A stretch of DNA of 64,000 bases from Incurvaria masculella (taxonomy: Eukaryota; Arthropoda; Insecta; Lepidoptera; Incurvariidae): contig OX335644.1 in the NCBI GenBank assembly GCA_946894095.1, forward strand, positions 5,127,595 through 5,191,594, read 5' to 3'. Below, piece by piece: positions 36,380-47,490 of the stretch; the stretch's first letter is position 1; every line of letters begins with the position of its first letter. Under the pieces are notes generated by a model. That model saw only the letters and a program-made list of their open reading frames with translations, was not told the DNA's origin and ran no database searches. A program made the position numbers and the translations under genes.

Positions 36380-39300
36380 TCACTTGATCTCCTTTACGTA
36401 GGCGTCGAGTTCAGCATCGAGCTGCTCAGCGGTGGGGGTAGGCCGTTTCCCGCGCCCCCCGCCGCCCCTCCCGCCGCGCCGGCCCCCGCCGCCGCCGCCG
36501 CCGCGGCCCCCCGGCCGACCGCCCGCACCACCACCACCACCACCGCCTGGACTTCTGTTGCCACCACCTGTTGGTCCACATCGTATTTAATATTTTTTCC
36601 AATAGGCGAGGGCATTATGATTAATAAAATTAATATTCAGGGTACTCTTGATGAGTTTCATGTTTACAAATTATAACAGGTGGATTGGGCCTGGCTGAGA
36701 ATAGGTAGTTTTATACCCAACAAACGAAAAAGGGAGGAAAATTGGCATGTGGTCATTATTGCGATCCCCCGTGTATGGGTAAAGTGTGCATATAATCAGA
36801 CTAGAAACCGGCCGCGGTAATTTTTTTTTATTCAATCTGACATGGATGGCTAATAACACACAACTCCCGTTATGATATTAGCCCAATACACCACATTCCC
36901 GAACGAATCAGGTGCCATGCCAGGACTTTCCCTTTATGAGCACGGCTACATTGAACTGGATGGAAAACACGGACAATTTTTCATTACCGCTTTGACCATC
37001 TTTTCATCCAATGCGATGGTACTAACCCGGGCGGGCTTAAACCTTAACACCTAGTAGGGCAAGGGGACCTACAGTTTAACATGGATTCCGAACCATGGAG
37101 CAGCTCGCATTCGTGACGAAATGCACTTATCGAACTCGGAAAGAGAAAGACAGTGGTGCATGTCGGAATTGAACCCAGACCTCTGGTACGCTAGGCCAGT
37201 CCCCGCGCCACTAGGCTAAGAGCCGCTCATAGTAGTCATGGTAGTAAGCCAAACAAACCAAACATAGTCACCATGTGTAAATATGTCCAAGATATGCATT
37301 CGCCATGTCAGTTACCAACCCCCACAAACCCTCCATAAAGTCTGCGACTATGTTTTGCATGAGGCATTTATATTTAACTTGAGTAGGTACGTTCATGGTG
37401 GAGTGCACAACATCTACAATTCATAACAAAATTAAAATCAAATTTAACCAATTGTAGCTGTCAAAAAGGAATTTGGCGTGCACAATCTCAAGTTGGTGTT
37501 AATGCTAAGTTGCTAGTCAACTGAACCAATTTTAATTTACGATAGTGAACATACGCGAGTCATGTGCGTGGAATTGAATTAACACACCTCGCTGCGACCG
37601 GTTTCTCGTTGGCCCGCTGCTGGGACGTCCCACCCGCTCCTCAACACGGAAGGAAGTGATGTCCGACGTCGCCAACTGAATGTTCATGGCGCGTCCGTCG
37701 AGTGGCACCCCGTTGTACTGCTTCATCGCCTTCAACGCATCCGCTCGTCGCTCGAACACCACGTCAGCCGTGCCTGTGGGCATCGACACACATGTAGATT
37801 CCCTTTTTTTTCTATGACAAATTGGTCGGTGGGAACTTTGTTGTACTTTCTCTTCAGAAAAATATATCTTAAGTGAGAAGAGAGATGTTGGTGAGAGGAA
37901 GATTACACCTGAACAAACATTCAATCAGCAAGCTGACACAAGGCATTTTATGTATGTCCGGCTCGTAGCCTAGTGGCGCGGGGACTGGCCAAGCGTACCA
38001 GAGGCCCGGGTTCAATACCAACTTGCACCACTGTCTTTCTCTTTCAGAGTTCGATAAGTGCATTTCGTCACGAATGCGAGCTGCTCCATGGGGAATCTAT
38101 GTAAAACTGTAGGTCCCCTTCCCTTACTAGGTGGTAGGGTTTAAGCCCGCCCGGGTTGGTACCATCGCATTGTATGAAAAGATGGTCGAAGCGGCAATGA
38201 AAAATTGTCCGTGTTTTCCATCCAGTTCAATGTAGCCGTGCTCATAATGGGAAGGTCCTGGCATGGCACCAAATTCCTTCGGGAATGTGGTGTATTGGGC
38301 TAATATCATAACGGTAGTTGTGTGGTATTAGCCATCCATGTCAGGTCACATAAAAAAAAATCCTCGTGTTTAGATGTAGTGTTTGAATACTAAGGCTGAA
38401 ATAAACAGTACCAGATCATATGGGCGCAAATTGCACTTTAAATTTTCAAAATTTTAACCAAGCTCTCTGCAATAGTCAGCAAATGCGCTGGAATGGTGCC
38501 TCGCTGATTGTGGTTTCACAAGATGAGATGGATTTGTCTTAACTGAGCACCTTTGGTCTCTCAACAAATCCACAAATACTGGTTCGAATTTTAAAAAAAT
38601 GTATCTTACCTAGTGATCTTCCCGATCTGTCGTAATGTACAGAGGCATTCTTCAACATGCCGAACTCCGAGAAAAGCTCCTGGATATCTGACTCCGACAC
38701 ACCAAAGTCCAGGTTTGAGACCAGGAGCTTGGTTGGACCAGTCGTGAGCGCTCCCCCAGCGCTCGAACGTCCGCTGACAGCATTACGACCTCCGCCGTAC
38801 TCGTTGTACATATCATGCTTCCAAGCGCTGTTAACATCTCCCTGAAATAGGTTCAGCTTCGTAGTCCATGCCAACCTGCCGCCCATGCAATGCCCAGACT
38901 CCGCAGTTCAGCATGGTGCTACATGTTACATCATACATCTCGGAATAATGCATACAATCGAAATAAATCTTTACAAAGTTAGACCAATGGCTAGTATACA
39001 TGTATATATTTGAAGAATTCTAAATAACCACTGGAAATATGATCACGACACGTCCAACACTGTCACTACACTGATGTGTGTCCACTTGATGGTTGTCCTT
39101 TGCAATCCATTAGTGGGAGCACTGTTGATCGCAGTCGCCAAACGCGCATGACACGCGCAGCTCACAGCCGGAAGGTACATCTTCTCTCCGTGCTATTTAT
39201 ATCCACCGGAACAAATGTAGGCCACCCGTCGGTCGTCCATTGGTTCCGCAATGCCCGCCATTTTATAAGAAACCCTCCTCAAGTAGCCCTGAAGAATCCG

Positions 39301-39814
39301 CAGTACGAACTCTTGGACGCAAACATCCCATCCATTAATGCAGATGGCGAACTGCAAGATTGCACCGCAGTAGCAAATGAGTCATTCGTGACGAGTTACC
39401 TCCACAGCCACGCTTCGCCTCATCGAACGAGTGGACAAAACTGCTTAAGCAGTAGGGTCAGGATTTGGGCGTCGTAATAAAAAAGGCGGTCTCAAGAAGC
39501 TGCTCACAAAAACATCCCTCTCGACTCATGGACATTTTTGACTCCGATGACGTACGAGATCGTCCGCCATTAGCGCCTGGGCGCTACCCATAACAATATA
39601 TTACCCGTGAGTAGTTGGCGGCGGGTTTGCTCACGCCACCAGCGCGTATACGACCCCTGCCACCGCCTCCAGCGCGCCCATTGCGCTCTCCACCAATGCC
39701 TGCGGCGCGCCGGGCACCGCCCTGAAACTTCTTTCCGGCCCCACCGCCATCTCCGCGAGTCCGGCGGGACATCTTGATAATGTCGTCAAGCGACATGTCG
39801 ATTTTATCCACCAT
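36380..39814 (-). CDS. Ref1: mRNA export adaptor Aly/REF (THO complex subunit 4)
   Basis: Four exons read on the minus strand: 39814-39605, 38841-38610, 37773-37588, 36567-36380. Splice sites are GT/AG and phases close, giving 271 aa. The N-terminal motif [15 protein letters not shown] (residues 4-18) and the C-terminal [13 protein letters not shown] are the two conserved UAP56-binding REF motifs. A single RRM spans about residues 107-185 ([11 protein letters not shown], then [12 protein letters not shown]), flanked by Arg/Gly-rich segments. The protein loads the export receptor NXF1 onto spliced mRNA in the nucleus. Exon 4 is a long Gly/Arg tract of GGC-type codons. Introns 2 and 3 each carry a SINE in opposite orientations. 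The symbol follows the Drosophila gene. Confidence 0.94.
36820..37228 (-). repeat. tRNA-head SINE copy in Aly intron 3
   Basis: A full-length minus-strand copy from the T-rich tail near 36830 to the tRNA-like head (reverse complement of CTTAGCCTAGTGGCGCGGGG) at about 37200-37225. It is highly similar to the opposite-strand copy at 37958-38360. Confidence 0.85.
37958..38360 (+). repeat. Full-length tRNA-head SINE, Aly intron 2
   Basis: The head has a box-A-like TAGCCTAGTGGCGCGGGG and a box-B-like GGGTTCAATACC, the internal RNA polymerase III promoter layout of tRNA-derived SINEs. The body and an A9 tail (38352-38360) follow. This is the best reference copy in the window for the family seen at 6105, 11960, 24110, 26460, 36820, 56362, 56750 and 57260. 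Confidence 0.85.
39076..39477 (+). other. Unexplained 133-codon frame in Aly intron 1
   Basis: Opposite strand to Aly. The part from about 39210 ([39 protein letters not shown]) has protein-like composition, and other frames stay open up to about 39590. No family was recognised and no splice structure was found. It could be a decayed processed copy of a host gene. Confidence 0.25.
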
Positions 39815-40485
39815 ACTGATGAGCTTTAACTTGAAAAACACGAAAACGAATAATCGCCACTTCAGATCCGAAATGGCGGCGCACAAAAGAAACCACGCGC
39901 GCGCAGAGAGAAACACGCCACGCTCTCACTTTTTAGTATTGATTTAATGTTGCAAGGTAGAAACAACGAATTTACCCAGTTAAATACTTTCAGGGTATCG
40001 TTGAAATAAAATATCTTATGATGTAAAGAAAGCATCCGGCCGTCCCGAGGATATTTTCGCGAATTTGATGCCGCCCTAAAAAGAATGTAATAAAATTAAA
40101 GATTAGACTAGTCAAAATCGGCCCGTCGCTCCCGGCCTCCTCACGCCGCCTACTGCCCATGCGCTCGAAACAAGACAAACAACCTCGAGTTAGGTCTAGT
40201 TTCACTTTTAGTCGTCACCGAAACTAATGCTAACGCAAAGTAGTACTTTGTGACGTCAATTGGCATTGCTTTGAGATTTCGTCCATACAAAATGTGTCAA
40301 AGTGGCGTCACAAAGTACTACTTTCCGTTAGTCTTAGTTTCTGTTACGACTATTTATCTCAGCCTTAGACGTTCATCGAATTCACGACCAAACTAATGAT
40401 GATGAAGATTTATGCTTGATGGCCCCTGTAGACAATTTTGCCAGTGTCGTGTTGTTGGGTGACTTTTAGTGAAACCCTATTTTAA
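39815..40485. other. Upstream region of Aly
   Basis: Should contain the Aly promoter (minus strand, from about 39830 rightwards). No TATA box is evident. It contains the MITE at 40211-40364. Confidence 0.4.
40211..40364. mobile_element. Harbinger-like MITE, copy 4 (left end truncated)
   Basis: Begins inside the left terminus (AGTCGTCACCGAAACTAATG), contains both AGTAGTACTTTG blocks and ends CTATTTATCTCAGCC followed by TTA at 40365-40367. Confidence 0.72.
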
Positions 40486-41121
40486 GGTGGCCCATCCCGC
40501 TCATCTCCCCATACAAAAGGGGAAAGAAGATCACGCCCATATTTCTTGTTAGAGATCCAAAATTTTGCTCAAAATAGCTTTATTTGATCGAACTAGATGT
40601 CTGATCCTGGCAACCCACCAGAAAACATCTAAACATTCGGCTGCGTGATTTTACAGTTATTTTTACTAAAATATCCCTATTACAGCCACTAAAAGTGTCT
40701 ACATGAAAGCAAGACACAATAGTGCTTCTGTATACGTGTGGGCAAGTCTGCAAAACAGGTGAAAAACTTCAATAGTTTATTGTATTCACGCACCATACAT
40801 AGTAAATTTCGGTCTACATTACATGCATAACATCCCCGCGGGGCGTATTTTTAACAAAGATACACTCACAAGTGATTGAAGAATAAATACATATTTAGCA
40901 ATAAGTGCCTACTGGCGCAGATAATTGGCACTGAAAATTCGAAGTGATACATAAACAACATTAATCTCGCCAACGGCCATCCGTCACCGCTGTACAGAGA
41001 CTGTGTTGCCGCGCGCAACTTCTGAAAAGACTGACAAATCTGAACACGTCGCCTAAAGGGTCGACTAGCCTGGAACTTGTTAAGAGGAAACACACGTCAC
41101 ATTTCAACGCAAGGCTTCAAA

Positions 41122-41946
41122 ATGGACACACAACTGGTATTAAATGCTATTAGCGAACTGAGAAACGAAATAAAGACAGATATTCAGATTCAAAACAAAA
41201 AACTTGACTTGATGAACGAAAACTTTTCAAAAAAACTTGAAAATCTTTCCCTGGAAAATAAACAACTCACCGAGAAAATACAAGACCAAGGCTCAAAAAT
41301 TGACTTTTTGGAAAGGCAACAGCGCAGCAAAAATGTTATTTTACATGGAATCCAGGAAAGCGAGGATGAAAGTTATTCTCACTTAGAGGTAAAAGTACTG
41401 AATACTCTGGCTAAAATTGATGTATCGGCTTCCACTGCTGATTTAAGCCACGTAATGCGAATTGGGGCAAAAACAACAGGTAAAACACGTCCGATAAGAG
41501 TGGAACTTACCAGGAAATCAATGAAATTTAGCATTTTCCGTCAGAAGAAAACTTTAGCAAACTCTGGTCAGTACATAAAAGAAGACTTTCCCCCAAAAAT
41601 TCTAGAAATCCGTAAGGGACTTCAACAAAAACTAAAACAACTAAAGGAAGAAGGAAAAAACGTGGTGCTCAAATACGACAAAATTGTCGAACTTACGCAA
41701 AACAGACAAGAAAAAAACCACAACAAAAGAACCCTTTCGGATACAGAGACTTCCCCTCCTCCACCTAGACAAGTGGGCACATTCTTTCAAAAGTCAAGGA
41801 AAACAAAGCAGAGCCCATCAGTAACGAAACCTTACAATTTGATCGAATCCTATTTGACGTCACGCGACCAAAGCGACAAAGTACGCGAACAAAGTACTCC
41901 TGAAACAGAACCAACAACCATCACACCCAACTCAAATACAGCATAG
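41122..41946 (+). CDS. RTE ORF1: coiled-coil RNA-binding protein
   Basis: 274 codons from the first ATG (MDTQLVLNAISELRNEIK). Residues about 15-75 are a heptad-rich coiled coil (LDLMNENFSKKLENLSLENK). Next comes an RRM-like and C-terminal region with SKNVILHGIQESED, DLSHVMRIG, TRPIRVELTR and YIKEDFPPKILEIRKGL. This order resembles L1 ORF1p-type chaperones that coat the element's RNA. The Lys/Gln/Thr-rich tail ends at TAG 41944-41946, and the same frame stays open straight into ORF2. The leftmost in-frame TTG at 41077 is not needed as a start. Confidence 0.85.
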   Translation: MDTQLVLNAISELRNEIKTDIQIQNKKLDLMNENFSKKLENLSLENKQLTEKIQDQGSKIDFLERQQRSKNVILHGIQESEDESYSHLEVKVLNTLAKIDVSASTADLSHVMRIGAKTTGKTRPIRVELTRKSMKFSIFRQKKTLANSGQYIKEDFPPKILEIRKGLQQKLKQLKEEGKNVVLKYDKIVELTQNRQEKNHNKRTLSDTETSPPPPRQVGTFFQKSRKTKQSPSVTKPYNLIESYLTSRDQSDKVREQSTPETEPTTITPNSNTA

Positions 41947-41952
41947 CAACCA
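41944..41952 (+). promoter_or_regulatory. Candidate stop-codon readthrough site between ORF1 and ORF2
   Basis: The stop is TAG followed by CAA CCA, which fits the CAR-YYA context known from tobamovirus-type readthrough signals. The next 72 codons up to the ORF2 ATG contain no stop. Readthrough would join ORF1 and ORF2 into one protein of about 1305 residues. A simple nonsense mutation in a once-fused ORF is the main alternative. Confidence 0.5.
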
Positions 41953-42162
41953 GCATCATGCGCATCAAACCACGATATAAATACACAGCCGAAAAAACAT
42001 CAGTATCAGAAATATAAACAAGAAAACAGTAGAAACAACATCAAAAACGTAAATGGACACACACCTAAAATATATTCGGATAACAGAAAAAGCCTAAAAC
42101 ACTGTCCTGATCCAAAACAACTGAACATTTCAGAACGAATCGTCACGCCAACCACTCTACAT

Positions 42163-45039
42163 ATGAACATAACTCGAAACCTAAGTAAACGGAAAAGCAT
42201 TACACCCCAAGCATTAGCCAGAACTACCAACACATGCGAAGAAATACCACAAGAAAATATATTAAATATCGGCACTATAAATGTAAGAACCTTGTTGGGA
42301 GAAGATAGACTAGAAGAGCTCGAATTCGCATTGGAAAATATAAGCTGGGATGTATTGGGTATGGCTGAAATAAGACGACACGGTGAAGAACTGGTGGAAT
42401 TAAACAGTGGACACATTCTTTATCATTATGGGACGAAGAAAGGAAGGAATGGTGTTGGATTCCTAATACATAGAGCATTAAAAAAAAGCATTATGTCTTG
42501 CGAAGCGAAATCTGACAGAGTAGCAATCCTGACTATAAACATGGGAAAAAAAGTTCATTGCATTGTCCAAGTATATGCTCCCACGTCAGCAGCATCAAAC
42601 GAAGAACTCGAAACCTTTTACGACCAACTGAACTCTGCCCTGGAAGAAATAAAAAACAAAAATATATTAATAATTGGAGACTTTAACAGTCAGGTGGGTT
42701 ATAGAAACACTCAAGAAGACCACATAATGGGATCCTACGGATACGGCAGAAGAAATACACGAGGAGAGAGACTTATTCTATTCGCACAAGAAAATCAACT
42801 TAAAATTGCAAACAGTTTCTTCAAATCGAGAAATGGAAGAAAGTGGACGTGGCTGTCTCCAGATGGAAATACCAAAAATCAAATTGACTATGTGTTGACG
42901 AAAAATATGGAATGCATACTCAACGTCGCAATTATAAACAGATTCCTATTCAATACAGATCACAGGCTACTAATGACATCCATTGCAACCGATCAAAAAA
43001 GAAATACAAGAAAACATTTTATAAATTCCAGAAATTTGGAATACAAAGCTAAACCTGAACACATAAAAGAAATCGAGTCACTCAACGATAAAACAACAAA
43101 GGGAACACAAAAACTATATGACGACCTAGAAACATGCCTTCAAAGTATAAAGGAACAGATGAAAATCTCACCAAAGAAAAAAGAGAAAATTTCAAAAAAG
43201 ACCAAAGAATTAATCAAAAGAAGAGAAGAAATAAAAACAATTAAGAAAAAAACAAGGGAAGAGAAATTTACATTCAGAAATATAAACAAACAAACTCGAA
43301 GGAATATTAGAAGCGATCTTAGAAAATACAACAATGAATGTATGCAAACAATACTTGACACAAATTGCTCTATTAAAGAAATATTGAGGAGCAAGGAAAC
43401 AGGAAAACAACTAATGCCATCTTTAAATAACAGCAAAGGTCAAGTGGAGTACAACAGAGCACGAATCGTTCATATAGCAACTACATTCTACAAGGAACTA
43501 TATAGCAACATCCATATTTCTAACATAACCCAAGATCACATCTGTACGGAAAACGATGAGAATATCCCCATGATTTTACCAGAGGAAATCCTAGCCGTCA
43601 TAAATGACTTAAAAAATAAAAAATCTCCCGGAAAGGACGGACTTACAAACGAACTTATAAAAACATTTAAAGACCAACTAATTAAGCCTATATTGAACAT
43701 ATATAATAACATACTGATGGAAGAGAATGTACCAAAACAGTGGCTTCATGCTGAAGTAAAACTTTTACATAAGAAAGGAAGTAAAGCAGAAATTAACAAT
43801 TACAGACCCGTAAGCCTATCACCAATTTTATACAAAATGTTTATGGCAGTACTGAGAAGAAGATTATACCAACACCTAAACGAACAACAATCGCTAGATC
43901 AAGCTGGATTTCGGAAAGGGTTCTCGACATCAGACCATTTGCACACCATGAACATGATTGCTGAAAAATATACGGAATATAATAAGGCTATCTACATCTG
44001 CTTTATTGACTTTACAAAAGCGTTTGACTCAGTAAGTCATACTTTTCTAATGACAGCGCTAATGAAACAAGGAATACAACAAAAATACATTAATATTATA
44101 AGAAGCATCTATGACTACAGTACTGCAAGCATAAAAATAGACATTGAAGGACTCCCATTCCCAGTAAAAAAAGGCGTGAAACAAGGAGATCCACTATCGC
44201 CATTATTATTTAATTGCCTCCTGGAAGAAATATTTAGATGGCTGGACCTTGATACCTTTGGGATAAGAATAAACGGAGTGTACCTAAAGGTTTTAAGATT
44301 TGCTGATGATATCATACTACTATCAGAAACTCCTGAAGAACTTAAACGAATGTTAAGTATGCTACAAGAAATCCTTGAAGAAACTGGGCTCAAACTAAAT
44401 GAAACTAAAACAAAGGTTATGACCAACTTTACTGAAATACCAATAGACATCAAAGGGAAAAAGCTCGAATACGTTCAAGATTACGTCTACTTGGGTCAGG
44501 TTGTGTCTTTCCAAAATAGACTAGAAAAAGAACTGGATAGAAGATGTAGCAATGGTTGGAAAAAGTTCTGGTCTTTAAAATGTATATTTAAAAGCAGCCA
44601 TCTGCCGATAGGAATTAAAAGAAAAGTTTTTAATATGGCCGTAATCCCTGTAATGGTTTACGGGGCACAAACATGGGCTCTAACAGATAAACAGGCAGAG
44701 AAGTTAAGAGTAAACCAACGGGCAATGGAGAGGAGCATGCTGGGGATTTCTAGAGCATCGAGAATAAGGAATGAAGATCTGAGAAAGAAAACGAAAGTAG
44801 ACGATGTTGTAGAAAAGGCAAGAAAATTAAAATTTGAGTGGGCCGGACACTTGGCTCGATGCTCAGATGAAAGATGGAGTAGACTCACTACGGAATGGAT
44901 ACCTCGAGACGGCGTGAGAAGCGTCGGGCGGCCGCTGACGCGCTGGAGTGACGAGCTGCGCGCGGCCGCCAATCGCTGGTGGACACTCGCGAAGGACAGG
45001 AATAAGTGGACAAAATTAATAAAGTCAATGATGAAATAA
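42163..45039 (+). CDS. RTE ORF2: AP endonuclease plus reverse transcriptase
   Basis: 958 codons from the first internal ATG; the frame is open further upstream to the ORF1 TAG. The endonuclease shows NIGTINVRTLL, MAEIRRHG, IIGDFNSQVG and NTDHRLL. The reverse transcriptase shows NNYRPVSLSP, QAGFRKGFST, CFIDFTKAFDSV, GVKQGDPLSPLLF and the catalytic LRFADDIILL, all intact. The C-terminal GRPLTRWSDELRAAANRWW...DRNKW is the signature end of the RTE clade. It nicks genomic DNA and copies the element RNA at the break. No inactivating change was seen. Confidence 0.92.
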   Translation: MNITRNLSKRKSITPQALARTTNTCEEIPQENILNIGTINVRTLLGEDRLEELEFALENISWDVLGMAEIRRHGEELVELNSGHILYHYGTKKGRNGVGFLIHRALKKSIMSCEAKSDRVAILTINMGKKVHCIVQVYAPTSAASNEELETFYDQLNSALEEIKNKNILIIGDFNSQVGYRNTQEDHIMGSYGYGRRNTRGERLILFAQENQLKIANSFFKSRNGRKWTWLSPDGNTKNQIDYVLTKNMECILNVAIINRFLFNTDHRLLMTSIATDQKRNTRKHFINSRNLEYKAKPEHIKEIESLNDKTTKGTQKLYDDLETCLQSIKEQMKISPKKKEKISKKTKELIKRREEIKTIKKKTREEKFTFRNINKQTRRNIRSDLRKYNNECMQTILDTNCSIKEILRSKETGKQLMPSLNNSKGQVEYNRARIVHIATTFYKELYSNIHISNITQDHICTENDENIPMILPEEILAVINDLKNKKSPGKDGLTNELIKTFKDQLIKPILNIYNNILMEENVPKQWLHAEVKLLHKKGSKAEINNYRPVSLSPILYKMFMAVLRRRLYQHLNEQQSLDQAGFRKGFSTSDHLHTMNMIAEKYTEYNKAIYICFIDFTKAFDSVSHTFLMTALMKQGIQQKYINIIRSIYDYSTASIKIDIEGLPFPVKKGVKQGDPLSPLLFNCLLEEIFRWLDLDTFGIRINGVYLKVLRFADDIILLSETPEELKRMLSMLQEILEETGLKLNETKTKVMTNFTEIPIDIKGKKLEYVQDYVYLGQVVSFQNRLEKELDRRCSNGWKKFWSLKCIFKSSHLPIGIKRKVFNMAVIPVMVYGAQTWALTDKQAEKLRVNQRAMERSMLGISRASRIRNEDLRKKTKVDDVVEKARKLKFEWAGHLARCSDERWSRLTTEWIPRDGVRSVGRPLTRWSDELRAAANRWWTLAKDRNKWTKLIKSMMK

Positions 45040-45733
45040 TAATACAAAAGAGACATTGAGTGAAGTGAGTGAAGAAATTTAAAGAGTGGAAAAGCATACT
45101 TTTAATAAGATCAAGAAGGGAGCATTAAGTTTGTCTATTACAGCAGAGCTACATATTCATGTTACATAAAATAATTTGGATTAGGTTTAAGTATATTACG
45201 TGTTAAAATGCAACCCTGAAGGTACACAAAAAAAAAAAAAAAGTGCAAAAAGAAAAAAAAAAAAAGAAAAAGAAAAAAGAAGTTTACAAAAAAAAAAAAA
45301 AGGACAAGTACCATCTTAAATAATAAGGATTATAGTATATGTAAGTAGTCTTAAGTATATTACGTGAAAAAAAAAAATGTTATTAAAAATAGATTTAAGT
45401 TTAAATACCTCCAACTTACAAGATAAATACGTTAAAATGTTAAGTTTACTCGTAACTAATATTGTTTTTTGCAATGTAACATAAAGGTACTTAATCAGAA
45501 AAAAAAAAAGATAAAAAAGTGCGAAAAAAAAAATTATTAAAAAAAAAAGAAGCAAAAAAAAAAAACAACAAAAAACCTACTAGTGGTACCAATTTATATT
45601 TATAATAAGGATTAGATGTAGATGTTTCTCCGCTTATTTATTTATTTATGTAAGTCTCTCGATTTGTTTTAGCAACATATACATGCAAAAATTCCCGGAA
45701 GGTCTAGTCAGCCAGGGAATTAAAAGACTACAC

Positions 45734-45753
45734 CTCATGCCCGCAAGCATGAG
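45734..45753 (+). other. Stem-loop in the RTE 3' UTR
   Basis: CTCATGC and GCATGAG form a perfect 7-base stem with the loop CCGCAA, about 100 bases before the A tail. 3' UTR stem-loops of non-LTR elements often guide template recognition; here that role is inferred from position only. Confidence 0.45.
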
Positions 45754-46271
45754 AGGCCATATAGCCCAACTGAGGGTGGCACAAACAAATATCAAATATA
45801 TATATAGTTAAGGATATTATTGTGCGAAACATGGCTTAATAATAATAAAAAAAAAGATGTCTGATGACCATTGGCATTGTAAAATTGTGTTTGGTTTCTA
45901 AGTTATAAAGTCCGAAAGTTCGCATTTTTCGCGCGTTTTATACAATAACTTTGGAGGTGGATTACGCAATGATAAAGTAAGAACATCTTAAAAAGATTAG
46001 TCATCCGACATAGCTTATTTAATCAAGATTTTTAATCTATTTGGTTTTTGTTCGAATTTTTACTACAGCGGTCGTGGTTTACTTTTAACTATAAGTCGTT
46101 TTGAAATCAAATTTTTTGTAAATCCCACCAAATCATACACTAGGCACGTTGTCTTTTTTGTGGACATATTGCATCTTTCTCGTCACGGAGCCTATCTTAT
46201 TCTTTGAAACAGAGAAGGTCCCAGAGCGCAACAGCACGGTTTTGTACCATGCCCGGGTTGGGCCGCCTTAA

Positions 46272-47490
46272 CTCTGCCAATTACCCTGCAGATTCATGAA
46301 TGAGTGGTCAATTTAGTAAAAAGACTTTGCGTGACATTTTTTTACTTTACTGAGTTTCGTATGTGCTATTAGTAGAGAAAAGGAGAAATTTAATAACGAT
46401 TCCTGGAGAACAAAGAAAAATACATGGATAGTCAAAAAAAAGGGGAATTGAATTACAGCTTAATGTTATTGTTTTTGATAAAATAGGACAGCACTTTTAG
46501 GTTAGGATTAAAAAATGTGGAAGTATTGTTTATAGTGATGGAGTGTTTAAAGGGCAGTAGAAAAAGATATGGTTTAGGTCTCCCTCCGCGAGCCCACATT
46601 CGCAGAGAGAGGAGTCCCTTACACGTAATTTTGCTTGACCAAACTAAGAAACAATGATTTTTCTATATTCCAAGCATCGATAGCAACCTCCAATTTTAGA
46701 CAGTCCTTATAAGTGATAACTTAAATATTTTTTGGTAGAAACCCTAAAAACACCTAAGTGGTGGGTGTGATGTCCTCGTCACGATAGCATGGAAGACAAA
46801 TTTCAAATCACACAAGTATTTTTACAAGAATCATTGAAATCGAAACAATTGCTATGTTTCCTAAAAAAACGGTTGGCGTTAGGAGGTAGCCCTAGAGAAG
46901 CTAAGTTCTTACGCATTTTTTAACGAGTTGATTTGGCATTCTGCAATATTTTCATAAATTTGTTGGAAAATAGGAATAATGGTATACTTTTTAAGTCTAT
47001 GGTCTTAATTCCCGGATATCCGTTCTTAAATGTAAATTCTGTGAGCATGATCCAAATAACGCTAACAGCGTCAACAAACTGACAAAGGACACATTGTCTG
47101 GGCACATTCACACTGGACCACTGGGTTAGCTCGTCATATTCCATGTTCTTACAAAGTTCATAGCTTGACACACAAAAAAGTCAGGCAATGGGAAGATATC
47201 TCCGACAAATATTTAAAGGGAAACTTTGTTGGGAAATTTAGCAAAACTCGAATCGTTACATTTAAAACACAGAGTGGTCAGTCTCAGTTCTCACCTAAAT
47301 TGGCGTTTACGGCAAAGCGATCGACTGGCGTTTTCCGTAAAAACGTCAAACTTTTTACAACAAATGTATTCATGCTGACTTTTCTCCATTTTCGCCCACA
47401 TTAAACGGCTCCCCTGTAAAGTAAGGTGGTACGTGACTTTAAACAATGTCTCCTTTCCACCGTAGATATTATGTAAAATGAAGTAAAAAT
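46272..47490. other. Intergenic, no gene recognised
   Basis: AT-rich with short frames on both strands. No family-level similarity or clear repeat structure was recognised. Confidence 0.45.

Larger units (their letters stand above)
40606..45855 (+). mobile_element. RTE-type non-LTR retrotransposon, apparently full length
   Basis: It is delimited exactly by the MITE it interrupts: target-site duplication GATGTCTGAT at 40596-40605 and 45856-45865, with an A tail just before the right copy. The 5' UTR is 40606-41121. ORF1 (41122-41946) and ORF2 (42163-45039) follow in the same frame. The A-rich 3' UTR of about 800 bases holds a stem-loop near its end. Both ORFs are undamaged apart from the TAG between them, so the copy looks young. 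Confidence 0.9.
40486..46267 (+). mobile_element. TTAA-flanked piggyBac-like MITE, copy 2, split by an RTE insertion
   Basis: The left part is 40486-40605 and the right part 45856-46267, with TTAA at 40482-40485 and 46268-46271. Joining the parts across one copy of GATGTCTGAT recreates the continuous sequence seen in copies 1 and 3. Confidence 0.85.

Noticed and set aside
36326..36676. 116-codon plus-strand frame rich in Ala/Pro/Thr
   Set aside because: It is the antisense of the Gly/Arg-rich last exon of Aly.
37958..38030. tRNA gene
   Set aside because: It has A- and B-box-like words but no full cloverleaf, and it is joined to a repeated SINE body.
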